A stretch of 64,000 nucleotides of DNA from Streptomyces sp. NRRL S-350 (GCF_000719705.1 NZ_JOHO01000008.1:124001-188000), one strand, 5' to 3'. Shown: positions 45,167 through 54,057, counted from the stretch's first letter. Numbers and translations are program-made. Notes: generated by a model not told the origin, from the sequence alone.

Positions 45167-46045
45167 TCAGGCCAGCGTGACGCGGGTGCGCCGCTCCGCC
45201 GGGCGGCCGGTGGTGAGGGCGAGGTCGGCGAGCAGGGTCTCGGTCTCGCGGGCGGTGCGCAGGACACCTGGATCGAGGTCGGTGACGACGAGTTCGCGCA
45301 GGTCCTCGCCCGCCTCGGCGATCAGGTGGCCGTCCGGGCCCCAGACCGCGCTGGCGCCGCAGGTGTGCCAGCCGCCGGTGTGGCCGACGTGGTTGGCGAG
45401 CACCGTGTAGAGGGTGTTGTCGAGCGCGCGGGCGGGGAACCAGGTGCGGGACTCGTGGAAGCCGTGGCCCCGGCTGAACAGCGCGCCGACCAGGTAGGCG
45501 TGGCAGCCGTCGAGTGCGGCGGCACGGGCGTGCTCGGGGAAGCCGGAGTCGTAGCAGACGCCGAGGCCGAGCCGCCAGCCGTCCAGTTCCACGGTGCAAC
45601 CGGCCGTTCCGGGGCGGTAGTAGTCCCGTTCGCTCTTGAACAGGTACTGCTTGTCGTACCGGGTGGTGAAGCTGCCGTCCGGGCCGAAGACGAGGGCGGA
45701 GACCCGCAGGTCGGCGCCGTCCTGTACGGCGGCGCCGACGATGGCGGCGGTACCGGTGTCGCGGCAGGCGTCGGCGATCGGGGCGAGGCGTGGATCACCG
45801 GGCTGGACGGCGCACTTGAGCGGGTCGGCGCGGATCAGCTCGGGCTCGTAGCCGGAGAGGAACTTCTCGGCGAACAGCACCAGGCGGGCACCGGCCTGCG
45901 CGGCCTCGCGGATCAACCCGGCGGCCTGCGCGACGTTGGCGGGTATGTCGCCCGGCACGGCCTGGGCCTGGACGGTGGCGATGCGCAGTGGCTGCGCGGG
46001 GTATCCGGCGGGGGTGGCGGAGGCGGGAGCAGGTTCGGTGGACAT
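45167..46045 (-). CDS. Nitrilase-superfamily carbon-nitrogen hydrolase
   Basis: The 292-residue protein has the Glu-Lys-Cys triad: Glu in LVLFAEKFLSGYE, Lys in RYDKQYLFKSE and Cys in GLGVCYDSGFPE. It is a cytoplasmic amidase, nitrilase or carbamoylase-type enzyme; the substrate cannot be assigned. ATG 46045 and GTG 46054 are both possible, and neither has a clear ribosome-binding site. It lies 42 nt after the PAP2 gene on the same strand and could be co-transcribed with it. Confidence 0.87.
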   Translation of the reverse strand: MSTEPAPASATPAGYPAQPLRIATVQAQAVPGDIPANVAQAAGLIREAAQAGARLVLFAEKFLSGYEPELIRADPLKCAVQPGDPRLAPIADACRDTGTAAIVGAAVQDGADLRVSALVFGPDGSFTTRYDKQYLFKSERDYYRPGTAGCTVELDGWRLGLGVCYDSGFPEHARAAALDGCHAYLVGALFSRGHGFHESRTWFPARALDNTLYTVLANHVGHTGGWHTCGASAVWGPDGHLIAEAGEDLRELVVTDLDPGVLRTARETETLLADLALTTGRPAERRTRVTLA

Positions 46046-46087
46046 GGCCGTCACGCTAGCGGAGGGTTCCGGACCGGTGAGGTGGCC

Positions 46088-47062
46088 TCAGCTGGCGGCC
46101 CGGTCCGGCCGATCGGCAGCGCCACGCGGCGCGCCGTCACGCCGTGCGTCGCCGCGGGCCGCACCGCTTCCCCGGGCGTCGCCGCCCGGTGCGGCATCTC
46201 CCAGCGCGTCGTTCCCGGGGGCGTCGCTGCCCGGGGCGTCGTTGCCCGCGGCGTCGTTCCTGGGATCGTCGTTGCCCGGGGCGTCGTCGTCGAGTGGGTC
46301 GGCGGTGCGGGGCGGCCGCACCGAAGGCACGATGACCCGCTGGACCCGCGGCCTGGTGCGCCAGTTGACCCGTCGGACGTCGCGGGCCAGTGCGCCGGGG
46401 CGCCACAGCTCGATCACGGCGGTGACGGTGCCGAGCACCACCCCGGCGGCCAGCCAGCCGGCCGGCACGTCGCTGGGCCAGTGCACTCCGAGGGCGATCC
46501 GGGTCCAGCCGATGGTGAGGACGGTCGCCGCCGCCACCACGCAGGCGGCGGTCCGGCCGCGGCGGTGGACCCGGTACCAGAGCAGGCCGACCAGCACGGC
46601 GCAGGTGATCGCCGACGTCATCGCGTGCCCGGAGGGGAAGGCCGGGCCGCCGGCGTGCGAGACCGGGTCGGTGAAAGCCGGTCGGCGACGGTCGAAGGCC
46701 AGCTTCAGCGCCCACTGGGCGCCCCAGCCGACCAGGGCCTGGGCGGCCACCCACCCGGCCAGCACCCGCGCGCCGATCAACCAGAGCCAGGCGGCTGCGA
46801 GTCCGAGGAGCGCACGCATCGTGACGGTGCCGCCGATGTCGGAGAGCGTCTGCACGGCGGCGGTCCAGATCCGGTGCCCCCGGGCGTAGGTGTGCAGTTC
46901 GCCGACCCACTCCTGGTCGAAGCGCTCGAGCGGCCGCCAGTGGCTTGTCACCAGAGCCGCCAGGACGCCGAACAGCGCGGCACAGCCCACCGCGAGCGCG
47001 GCATCCCGAAGGAGACTGCGGTGACGCGCAGTGACGGAGTTCGTGCGGTTGGTCAGGTGCAT
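46088..47062 (-). CDS. PAP2 family membrane phosphatase
   Basis: The 324-residue membrane protein of the type-2 phosphatidic acid phosphatase family probably acts on lipid phosphates such as undecaprenyl pyrophosphate. The three motifs are visible: KLAFDRRRP, FPSGHAM and TRIALGVHWPSDV, the last with Thr in place of the usual Ser. There are about six helices. The C-terminal 70 residues are an Asp/Ala/Pro/Gly/Asn repeat tail. ATG 47062 has GGAAGG upstream. The frame runs another 50 codons upstream as Arg-rich shadow. Confidence 0.88.
   Translation of the reverse strand: MHLTNRTNSVTARHRSLLRDAALAVGCAALFGVLAALVTSHWRPLERFDQEWVGELHTYARGHRIWTAAVQTLSDIGGTVTMRALLGLAAAWLWLIGARVLAGWVAAQALVGWGAQWALKLAFDRRRPAFTDPVSHAGGPAFPSGHAMTSAITCAVLVGLLWYRVHRRGRTAACVVAAATVLTIGWTRIALGVHWPSDVPAGWLAAGVVLGTVTAVIELWRPGALARDVRRVNWRTRPRVQRVIVPSVRPPRTADPLDDDAPGNDDPRNDAAGNDAPGSDAPGNDALGDAAPGGDARGSGAARGDARRDGAPRGAADRPDRAAS
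46206..46280 (-). repeat. Five 15-nt tandem units in the PAP2 gene 3' end
   Basis: Units related to GCGTCGTTGCCCGGG (plus strand) repeat five times. They encode Asn-Asp-Ala-Pro-Gly-like repeats in the PAP2 tail. Confidence 0.85.
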
Positions 47063-47286
47063 GGCTGACACCTTCCCAGTGTCCCGTGCCGTTGAGGAGC
47101 GGGGACGATAGCGATTTGGCATCGTTTGTAGGGAGGTCCTGCGTGCGCCGGGGTGTGGGCGCGGGCGGAAACGGGGGCGTGCGGGAACGCCGGCGGCCGT
47201 TCGCCGGTTCAACGAGTGGGCGACGGTCGCGTGTGGGTCGAGTGAAGGAATCCCTCCCCGAGCGGTCGGACCCGGGCGCGGAAGGT

Positions 47287-47305
47287 GTTCGGTCGGTCAC
47301 CGAAC
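47287..47305 (+). promoter_or_regulatory. Small dyad upstream of the hrdD promoter
   Basis: GTTCGGT and ACCGAAC form a perfect 7-bp inverted repeat with a 5-nt spacer, about 65 nt before the SigR-type -35 box. The 420-nt gap 47063-47482 otherwise holds the PAP2 promoter side and the hrdD promoter. Confidence 0.35.
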
Positions 47306-47367
47306 GTCCAAGCTCGGAGTGAAATCCGGCAGCATACTGCATCGCCGGGAAGAATCGGAGTGACTTG

Positions 47368-47393
47368 GGAATGTTGTCCGGATTCTGTTCGTT
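47368..47393 (+). promoter_or_regulatory. SigR-type promoter of hrdD
   Basis: GGAAT (47368-47372), exactly 18 bases, then GTT (47391-47393) is a perfect match to the thiol-oxidative-stress sigma factor SigR consensus. Transcription would start near 47400, leaving a leader of about 80 nt. In S. coelicolor hrdD is a known SigR target, which supports both calls. Confidence 0.75.
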
Positions 47394-47482
47394 GGATCGT
47401 TACGTGTGAGCCCGACGGGCCCGCACTTCTTGCCCTCATGGCAGGCAGGCAGACCTCGGCAACATCAGCAAAGGGAGCAAGC

Positions 47483-48454
47483 ATGGCCACCCGTGCCGTC
47501 GTTCGCGACAGGGCCGACCGGACTCGCGCGGCCCGCCCGACCAACCTTGAGGCCGACCGCGACCTGGTCGGCATGTACCTCGACGAGATCGCCAGGACGC
47601 CCCTGCTCGATGCCGCCGAGGAGGTTGAGCTCTCCCTGCGGATCGAGGCCGGCGTGTACGCCCAGCACCTGCTGGAGGAGGGGCAACTCCCCAGCGGTGT
47701 CACGCGCGAGGAGCTGGAGACGATAGCCGCGGACGCGGAGCGCGCCAAGGACGTCTTCATCCGCTCCAACCTCCGCCTGGTGGTCGCGGTCGCCCGCCGC
47801 TACCCGCGCAGCGGCCTCCCGCTGCTGGACCTCATCCAGGAGGGCAACGCGGGCCTGGTGCGCGCCGTCGAGAAGTTCGACTACGCCAAGGGCTTCAAGT
47901 TCTCCACGTACGCGACGTGGTGGATCCGGCAGGCGATCACCCGGTCCATCGCCGACCAGTCGCGCACCATCCGGCTGCCCGTGCACCTGGTGGAGGAGCT
48001 GGGCCGGATCCGGCGGGTGCAGCGCGAGAAGTCCAAGGAGCTGGGCCGCGAGGCCGAGCCGGCCGAGATCGCGGCCGAGTTGGACACCACCGAGGCCCGG
48101 ATCAAGGACGTGCTGGACTGGGCGCGCGACCCGGTCAGCCTCAACATGTCGGTGGACGACGAGGGCGAGACCCAGTTCGGCGACCTGGTCGAGGACACCG
48201 GGGCGACGTCCCCCGAGGACGCCGTGATGGTGATGCTGCGCCGGGAGGAACTGGACGGCCTGATCGGGCGGTTGGACGACCGTACGGCCTCGATCATCCG
48301 CTCCCGCTACGGGATGGAGGACGGTCGCGAGCGCACCCTCACCGAGGTGGGCAAGCAGCACGGCCTCACCCGCGAGCGGATCCGCCAGATCGAGAAGCAC
48401 GCGCTGGCCGAGCTGAAGAAGATCGCCGACCACGCGGGCTTCGAGGCCGCCTGA
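47483..48454 (+). CDS. hrdD: Group 2 sigma factor HrdD
   Basis: This 323-residue principal-like sigma factor lacks region 1.1. Region 1.2/2 begins at DRDLVGMYLDEIARTPLLDAAEEVEL, region 2.4 contains KFSTYATWWIRQAITRSIADQSR, and region 4 ends in TLTEVGKQHGLTRERIRQIEKHAL. The opening MATRAVVRDR and overall identity pattern fit HrdD rather than HrdB, which is much longer. It is usually dispensable and linked to stress regulation. ATG 47483 has AAAGGGAG upstream. The frame is open earlier, across the promoter, as non-coding sequence. Confidence 0.85.
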   Translation: MATRAVVRDRADRTRAARPTNLEADRDLVGMYLDEIARTPLLDAAEEVELSLRIEAGVYAQHLLEEGQLPSGVTREELETIAADAERAKDVFIRSNLRLVVAVARRYPRSGLPLLDLIQEGNAGLVRAVEKFDYAKGFKFSTYATWWIRQAITRSIADQSRTIRLPVHLVEELGRIRRVQREKSKELGREAEPAEIAAELDTTEARIKDVLDWARDPVSLNMSVDDEGETQFGDLVEDTGATSPEDAVMVMLRREELDGLIGRLDDRTASIIRSRYGMEDGRERTLTEVGKQHGLTRERIRQIEKHALAELKKIADHAGFEAA

Positions 48455-48461
48455 CGGACCA

Positions 48462-48480
48462 CCCCGGCAGGCTGCCGGGG
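48462..48480 (+). terminator. Terminator after hrdD
   Basis: CCCCGGCAG and CTGCCGGGG form a 9-bp perfect stem separated by one base, starting 8 nt after the stop. Confidence 0.6.
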
Positions 48481-48626
48481 AGCCCGCGGACGTCCCGGTC
48501 GGCGCAGGGCCCGAGCCCTCATCCGGGCCCCGGTACGGAGCGTTCCGCGCCGGGGCCGGAGGCGTGCCACGGGGCTCTTAGGCTGGAGGGGCAGGACGAG
48601 GCGAGCGAGGACGGGGAGTGGACGCG

Positions 48627-48938
48627 GTGAGCGAGCAGCGACAGGAACAGTCGGCGCGACAGGGGCAGTCAGCAGGGCAGGGGCAGGGGCAGGGGCAGAG
48701 GCAGGGGCGGAGCGAGGTGCGCGAGCAGGGGCAGCAGGGGCAGCAGAACCCGGCCGAGGCGCCGACCCAGGGCCCGCGGAAGGATGCCGCGGTCAAGGCC
48801 CGGCTGGTCTTCCGCGACCCGTTGGACGAGCAGTCCCGGGACGACACCGATGCCGGTTGGGGCGACCGGCCCGGGGCGGGCGGTGGGCGGGGGCTGGACT
48901 GGTACCTGAGCCAGCGCCCGCCGCACCACGGGGGCTGA
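48627..48938 (+). CDS. Small conserved hypothetical protein
   Basis: The 103-residue protein has a Gln/Gly-rich N-terminal half reflecting a GGGGCAGG DNA microrepeat. A more ordinary C-terminal half follows (VKARLVFRDPLDEQSRDDTDAGWGDRP and DWYLSQRPPHH) that I recall as a conserved small streptomycete protein. It has no membrane segment or known domain. GTG 48627 has GGGGA nine bases upstream. GTG 48618 is an alternative. Confidence 0.7.
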   Translation: MSEQRQEQSARQGQSAGQGQGQGQRQGRSEVREQGQQGQQNPAEAPTQGPRKDAAVKARLVFRDPLDEQSRDDTDAGWGDRPGAGGGRGLDWYLSQRPPHHGG

Positions 48939-48987
48939 GGCAGCGGACCGCGAACAGGGTGGGAAACGGGAACGGGAACGGGGACGG

Positions 48988-49407
48988 TCAGCGGATCGGT
49001 GAGACGAGCGCGTCGCGGATCTCGGTGAGCAGTTGGACCTCCTTGGCCTCGGCCTCCGCCGCCACCTCGGCGTCGGACTTGCGGCGGGCCGCCAACCTGT
49101 TCATGGGCACGATCAGAGCGAAGTAGACGACCGCCGCGGTGATCAGGAACTGCAGGGCGGCACTCAGCACCGACCCCCACAGGATGAGGATCCCGGACGC
49201 GACCTCACCGGCCGGGCCCACCTCGCACGGCCCCTTGAGGCAGGAGCTGTAGGAGGCCAGGTCCTTCGTTCCGAACACGCCGACGATCGGGTTGATCACG
49301 CCCTTGACGAAGGCGTTGACGATGTTGGTGAATGCCGCGCCGATGACGACGGCGACAGCGAGTTCGACGACATTTCCACGCAGCAGGAATTCCTTGAAGC
49401 CCTTCAT
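48988..49407 (-). CDS. mscL: Large-conductance mechanosensitive channel
   Basis: MscL opens under membrane tension to release solutes on hypo-osmotic shock. The 139-residue protein has the N-terminal amphipathic helix MKGFKEFLLRGNVVELAVAVVIGAAF, two transmembrane helices and a charged C-terminal helix with the usual EIRDAL end. The ATG at 49407 gives the canonical start. It lies 30 nt downstream of the small membrane protein gene on the same strand. Confidence 0.96.
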   Translation of the reverse strand: MKGFKEFLLRGNVVELAVAVVIGAAFTNIVNAFVKGVINPIVGVFGTKDLASYSSCLKGPCEVGPAGEVASGILILWGSVLSAALQFLITAAVVYFALIVPMNRLAARRKSDAEVAAEAEAKEVQLLTEIRDALVSPIR

Positions 49408-49437
49408 GCCGCCTCGAACGACGAAGTCGTCGCCCGG

Positions 49438-49710
49438 TTACGGGTGATCTTCCGCGGCTCCGGACTGACAACCCGTCCGGCCCAGCAGGCCGTCGGCGGG
49501 CGGCGGCAGCCCGGCCCGCGCGGGCCCGAGCGCGAGCGCCGCGGCCACCGCGAGCAGGACCAGTACGGGCACCCCGGCCCGCCGCCGCACCGCGCTGCGC
49601 CAGCGGTGCCACCCGCCGCACCCGCGCCGGATCGGCGGGAAGATCGGCAGCTCCTGCCGGGGCGGCACGGTCGGCGCGGGCAGCGGGACGGAGAAGCTCA
49701 CGGTCGTCAT
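49438..49710 (-). CDS. Short single-pass membrane protein, possible SAF-protein remnant
   Basis: The 90-residue product has a Pro-rich head, a basic segment and one hydrophobic helix (GVPVLVLLAVAAALALG), followed by only 25 residues. ATG 49710 with GGAGGT six bases upstream is a clear translation start. In related genomes the neighbour of mscL is often a longer SAF (CpaB/RcpC-like) protein with a similar head and helix. The abrupt end here suggests loss of the SAF domain, though a genuine small protein is also possible. Confidence 0.62.
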   Translation of the reverse strand: MTTVSFSVPLPAPTVPPRQELPIFPPIRRGCGGWHRWRSAVRRRAGVPVLVLLAVAAALALGPARAGLPPPADGLLGRTGCQSGAAEDHP

Positions 49711-49972
49711 GGACGCACCTCCGGATCGGTCGGTCGGCCGGCCCCGGTGGCCCGGCCGAACCCCACGATGAGCGCTCCTGCCGACCCTGGAAAGGCACTT
49801 TCCCCAGCCTGTGGAAAACCCGCCCCTGTGGATAACTTCGTACACTCGCGCGAGTGGGAGAGCCCCGTCCGAGGTGACGGCGACCGCCGGAAACCGGCGA
49901 CAGGGCGGGGAGCGCGGCGGCGGACGGGGAAACCGGCGGTAGGCGGGGAACTCGGCGAAAGGCGGGGGGACG

Positions 49973-50022
49973 CGGAAAGGCCCGCCGCCCCCGCGTGTGA
50001 GCGGGGCCGACGGGCCTTTCCG
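49973..50022 (-). terminator. Terminator after the FmdB-family gene
   Basis: CGGAAAGGCCCG (49973-49984) pairs perfectly with CGGGCCTTTCCG (50011-50022). Inside it, GCCCCCGC and GCGGGGC pair with a bulge. Confidence 0.75.
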
Positions 50023-50059
50023 AGGTCTGCTGGGCGTCCGGTCGGATCCGGCGCCCGCG

Positions 50060-50368
50060 TCAGCTCGCGGCCGGAGCCGGGCTGGACGAGGTCGAGGACC
50101 CGGTGCCCGACGTGGCGGGCGAGGGGGTCGACGAAGTGGTCGACGTCGAGGTGGTCGACGACGAGCCGGAGCTCACCGAGCTGGTGGAGGACGAGCGGCT
50201 GTCGGTCCGGTAGAAACCCGAACCCTTGAACACGACACCCACGGCCGAGAAGACCTTGCGGAGCCGTCCCTGGCAGTCGGGGCACGTGGTCAGCGCCTCG
50301 TCGGTGAACTTCTGCACCGCCTCCAGGCCGTTGCCGCACTCGGTGCACTGGTACTGGTACGTGGGCAC
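50060..50368 (-). CDS. FmdB family zinc-ribbon protein
   Basis: The 102-residue protein starts with the FmdB/CxxC_CXXC_SSSS domain: PTYQYQCTECGNGLEAVQ, CPDCQGRLRKVFSAVG and VFKGSGFYRTDSR. The two Cys-x2-Cys pairs bind one zinc ion. A Ser/Thr-rich tail of about 45 residues follows. Its function is unknown despite the FmdB name. GTG 50368 has GGAGGAAG upstream and begins exactly at the domain. Confidence 0.92.
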   Translation of the reverse strand: MPTYQYQCTECGNGLEAVQKFTDEALTTCPDCQGRLRKVFSAVGVVFKGSGFYRTDSRSSSTSSVSSGSSSTTSTSTTSSTPSPATSGTGSSTSSSPAPAAS

Positions 50369-50615
50369 TTGTCTTCCTCCTGGCACTCTCGCCTGATGAG
50401 TGCTAACGATGGTCAATGATGCGGCATTCCGCTGGATCAGTCCAGCGACTCAGGTGTGAGATCGGCCCGCCCGGGCGATTCCGCTCCGCCGCCGACCGCC
50501 CCGACCGTCCCGGCGCACGGGCCGCCACGGGCCGCCGCAGGCCGCCACAGGTCGGACGAGCCGCCCCGCTGCCCGGGCCGACCGGTCCACCCGGGTCCGC
50601 CCGGCGGCGCCGCGC

Positions 50616-51977
50616 TCAGCCCTTGGCCGCGCCCACCAGCTGACCGGCGCCCCCGCGCTGCGCGGAGCCGGCGGCCGGGCCCGCGGCGATCCGGTCGCCC
50701 CCGGTCTCCGGCGCCACCAGCAGGTGCCGCAGCGTGAACAGCGCGAGCAGTCCTAGGCCGGCCCCGATCACCGGCACCAGGAACCCGGTCGAGGGCCCGT
50801 GCCCGTCGATGAGCTTGCCCGCCGCCATCGAGCCGACCGCCAGGCCGAGCCCGATGGCGCCGGTCAGCCAGGTGAAGGCCTCCGTCTTGGCGCCGTCCGC
50901 GACCAGCGTCTCGACCAGGGTGTAGCCGCTGATCAGGGTGGGCGCGATGGCCAGGCCGCAGACCAGTCCGGCGACGGTGAGCGCGACGAGGTTCGGCATC
51001 GCCCACAGCGTCGAGCAGCCCAGCACCAGCAGCGCGTAGCTCATCAGCATCCGCTGCTGGACGGGCCGCCGCCAGGCGATCACGCCGTACAGGACGCCGG
51101 CCAGCATCGAGCCGCCCGCGAAGATCCCGTACACGGTGCCGCCGGCGTCGTGCTGCCCGACCGAGTCGGCGAAGGCGTTCACCGACACCTGCATGCCGCC
51201 GAACACCGCGCCGACGCCGAGGAAGGTCCCGGCGAGCAGGCGGACGCCGGGGGAGGCGAGGGCCGAGGCGCGCCTGGCGCCGGGCTGGGGCAGGATCCGG
51301 GCGGGGGCGGTGCGTCGCTGGGCGGCGAAGGCGAGGCCGCCGACGAGGGTGAGCGCGGCCTCGGCGACCAGGGCGGCCGCCGGGTTGGCGAGGGCGGCGA
51401 TGCCCGAGGCCAGGATGGGGCCGATCACGAAGGTGAACTCGTCCGTCACGGACTCGAAGGCGAAGGCGGTGCTCACCCGGGCCGCCGAGGCGTCGGACGG
51501 GCCGTCGGCGGTGAACCGGGCCACCCAGCGGGCCCGGACCATCGCGCCGATCTGCGGCACGCTCGCGCCGGCCGGGACGGCGGCCAGGAACAGCGTCCAG
51601 GCCGGTGCGTGGCCGAGTGCCAGGGCGATCAGCACGCCGACCGAGGCGCCGTGCACCAGGACGGCCGGGACGAGCACCGCGGCCTGCCCGTAGCGGTCGG
51701 CGAGCCGCCCGGTCTGCGGCCCGATCAGGGCCTGGGCGACAGCGGCGACGGCGGTGACGGTGCCGGCGGTGCCGTACGAGCCGTGGGTCTGGGTGACGAG
51801 CAGCAGGATGCCCATGCTGAGCATCGCGTACGGCAGTCGGGCGACGAGGGCGGGGGACAGGAAGGTCCAGGCCCCGGGGGTGCGCAGCAGTTCGCCGTAC
51901 CCGACGCGGGCGGGGGCCTGGGCTGCGGTGGTGTCCGCGATGTCCGCGGAGGTGTCGACCGTTCGGCGGGCCGTCAC
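50616..51977 (-). CDS. Major facilitator superfamily transporter
   Basis: The 453-residue protein has 12 transmembrane helices. The cytoplasmic motif after helix 2 reads GPQTGRLADRYGQ, typical of MFS drug or metabolite exporters. A stretch in the middle (DEFTFVIGPILASGIAALANP) is common in the YbjJ/SotB-like group. The substrate is unknown. GTG 51977 with AGGAAGGA upstream decides the start. The upstream 355-nt gap 51978-52332 contains a spaced ATGCTGG/CCAGCAT dyad (52147-52194) and AT-rich minus-strand -10-like TATAAC, probably the promoter. No gene is seen there. Confidence 0.88.
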   Translation of the reverse strand: MTARRTVDTSADIADTTAAQAPARVGYGELLRTPGAWTFLSPALVARLPYAMLSMGILLLVTQTHGSYGTAGTVTAVAAVAQALIGPQTGRLADRYGQAAVLVPAVLVHGASVGVLIALALGHAPAWTLFLAAVPAGASVPQIGAMVRARWVARFTADGPSDASAARVSTAFAFESVTDEFTFVIGPILASGIAALANPAAALVAEAALTLVGGLAFAAQRRTAPARILPQPGARRASALASPGVRLLAGTFLGVGAVFGGMQVSVNAFADSVGQHDAGGTVYGIFAGGSMLAGVLYGVIAWRRPVQQRMLMSYALLVLGCSTLWAMPNLVALTVAGLVCGLAIAPTLISGYTLVETLVADGAKTEAFTWLTGAIGLGLAVGSMAAGKLIDGHGPSTGFLVPVIGAGLGLLALFTLRHLLVAPETGGDRIAAGPAAGSAQRGGAGQLVGAAKG

Positions 51978-52332
51978 GGTCGGTCCTTCCTGCTGCCTGG
52001 TAGCGCGGCAGGGCATGGGGTGGCCCCGACGGCGCCGAGAGTCGTCCTCTCGCGCGTCGACCGGGGTAGATACCGGGTCGGCCCGGTGTGGTTGCCGGGG
52101 ACGGACCGCGGCCGCCGAGCGGTCGCGCCAACTCTGCGTCAGGCAGATGCTGGGGTGGTCTAGCGGTGGTTATACGGCGTAGTCGAACCAGCATACAGTT
52201 ACGCGCGTAGATTCCGCCAGTCCACCCCTTTTCGACGCCCCGCCGAACCGCGAACCCCGCTCCCCGCCCGGAGCCCGCCCCCCGCTCCCGCCCGAAGCCC
52301 CGCTCCCGGCTGCGCCCGGCTCATCGCCCGGC

Positions 52333-53817
52333 TCACCGCCCGTGGAGCCACCCCGCGAGCTTGCCGCCCTTGTCGACGGCCCGCAGCCGGCGCTCCGCCG
52401 CCTCGCCGACCTCGTCCGTGGTGACCACGAGCAGCTCGTCCCCGCCGCGCAGCACCGTCGCCTTGTCCGGCACGAAGGAGTTGCCCTCGCGCACGACCAG
52501 GGTGACCGCCGCGCCCTTGGGCAGGCGGAGTTCGCCCACCTCCACGCCGGACATCCGGGAGGTGGGGGAGAGCGCGACCGAGAGCAGGTGCCCGTGCAGC
52601 TTCTCCAGGGGTGCGGATTCGATGCCGAGGTCCTGGCCCATCGCGCCCTCGCCGATCCGCAGCCGCTTGGCCACCCACGGCAGGGTCGGTCCCTGGAGCA
52701 GGGTGAAGGTGACGACCAGGATGAAGACGATGTTGAAGACGTCCGCCGCCCGGTGCGCTCCAGACACCACCGGGATGGTGGCGAGCACGATGGGCACCGC
52801 CCCGCGCAGCCCGGCCCAACTCAGCAGTGCCTGCTCGCGCGGCGGCACCTTGAACGGGGTCAGTGAGGCCACCACTGACAGGGGCCGGGCCACGAAGACC
52901 AGCACGGCGCCGATCACGAGCGCGGGCACCACCGCGGAGCCCATGGTCGCGGGCGTGCAGAGCAGACCGAGCAGCACGAACATGCCGATCTGCCCGATCC
53001 ACGCCAGCCCGTCGGCGAAGCCGCGGACGGCGGGCCCGTGCGGCAGCTTGGAGTTCCCGAGGATCACCGCGCTGATGTAGACGGCGAGGAAGCCGGAGCC
53101 GTGCAGCAGCGCGCCGCCCGCGTAGGCGAGCACGGTGAGCGCCATCACGGCGATCGGGTAGAGGCCGGAGGAGGGCAGTGCGACGTGCTTGATCCCGTAG
53201 GCGCCGAGCTTGCCGACGGCGAAGCCGACCGCGGCGCCGATCGCCAGCTCGGCGAGGATGGTGCCGATCAGGACGTACCAGGGGTCCAGCTCCCCGGCGG
53301 TGGCGAAGGCGACGACCAGGATGACGACGGGCGCGTCGTTGAAGCCGGACTCGGCCTCCAGCAGTCCGGTGAGCCGGTGCGGCAGCGGGACCATCCGCAG
53401 CACGGAGAAGACGGCGGCCGCGTCGGTCGAGGAGACTATGGCGCCGAGCAGCAGTGAGGTCCGCCAGTCCAGGCCGACGAGCCAGTGGGCGCCGGCCGCG
53501 GTGGCGAACACGCTGACCCCGACGCCGACGGTGGCGAGCACGGTGGCCGCCGGCACCACCGGTCCGATCTCGCGCCAGCTCGTCTTGAGGCCGCCCTCGG
53601 CCAGGATCACCACGAGCGCCGCGTAGCCGATCACCTGGGTGAGCTCGGCGTTGTTGAAGGAGACACCGATGCCGTTCTGGCCCAGCGCCACGCCGATCCC
53701 CAGGTAGATCAGCAGGCTGGGCAGCCCTGATCGGGTGGAGATCCGGACGGCGACCACCGCGAAGAGCAGGATCACGGAGGCTTCGAGCAGGAGCTGGTTC
53801 AGATGGGCGACGTTCAC
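52333..53817 (-). CDS. CPA1-type K+(Na+)/H+ antiporter with TrkA-C domain
   Basis: The 494-residue cation/proton antiporter has about 12 helices. These include SSTDAAAVFSVLR and LEAESGFNDAPVVILV, where the conserved acidic residues of the ion site lie, and SWAGLRGAVPIVLA. Residues 400-480 form a cytoplasmic TrkA-C (RCK_C) domain, a regulatory module that often binds nucleotides. This architecture matches NhaP2/CvrA. GTG 53817 has GAGGTG eight bases upstream. The 240-nt divergent gap to the acylase gene is AT-richer than average (53885-53945) and probably holds both promoters. I saw no riboswitch consensus in it. Confidence 0.9.
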   Translation of the reverse strand: MNVAHLNQLLLEASVILLFAVVAVRISTRSGLPSLLIYLGIGVALGQNGIGVSFNNAELTQVIGYAALVVILAEGGLKTSWREIGPVVPAATVLATVGVGVSVFATAAGAHWLVGLDWRTSLLLGAIVSSTDAAAVFSVLRMVPLPHRLTGLLEAESGFNDAPVVILVVAFATAGELDPWYVLIGTILAELAIGAAVGFAVGKLGAYGIKHVALPSSGLYPIAVMALTVLAYAGGALLHGSGFLAVYISAVILGNSKLPHGPAVRGFADGLAWIGQIGMFVLLGLLCTPATMGSAVVPALVIGAVLVFVARPLSVVASLTPFKVPPREQALLSWAGLRGAVPIVLATIPVVSGAHRAADVFNIVFILVVTFTLLQGPTLPWVAKRLRIGEGAMGQDLGIESAPLEKLHGHLLSVALSPTSRMSGVEVGELRLPKGAAVTLVVREGNSFVPDKATVLRGGDELLVVTTDEVGEAAERRLRAVDKGGKLAGWLHGR

Positions 53818-54057
53818 GCAGGGGCACCTCGGGCAGGCAAGGGCGGACGGGGTGTCTGGTGGTGCTGTGGGGCCGACCCGTTAAGAAGGCGTCAATGCTC
53901 CTCTTGCGGATCGTTACGCAGTCTAACATTTTGCCATATCTTTAGCTTGGTCCCCCGTTCACGGTGCCCGCCGGACTCGGCCTAATGTGGTGCCCTGCCA
54001 CGGCCGCAGGCCCTGGACACGCCCGCCCGCCCCGAAGTCAGGACCGCAAGGACCCAG

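Noticed and set aside
52147..52194. The spaced inverted repeat ATGCTGG...CCAGCAT considered as a tRNA.
   Set aside because: It has no T-arm, no anticodon stem and a 34-nt interior. It is better viewed as a promoter-region dyad.
53818..54057. Possible cyclic di-AMP (ydaO-type) riboswitch before the cation antiporter.
   Set aside because: Such riboswitches control potassium transport genes in actinomycetes, but I could not match their conserved core in this 240-nt gap.
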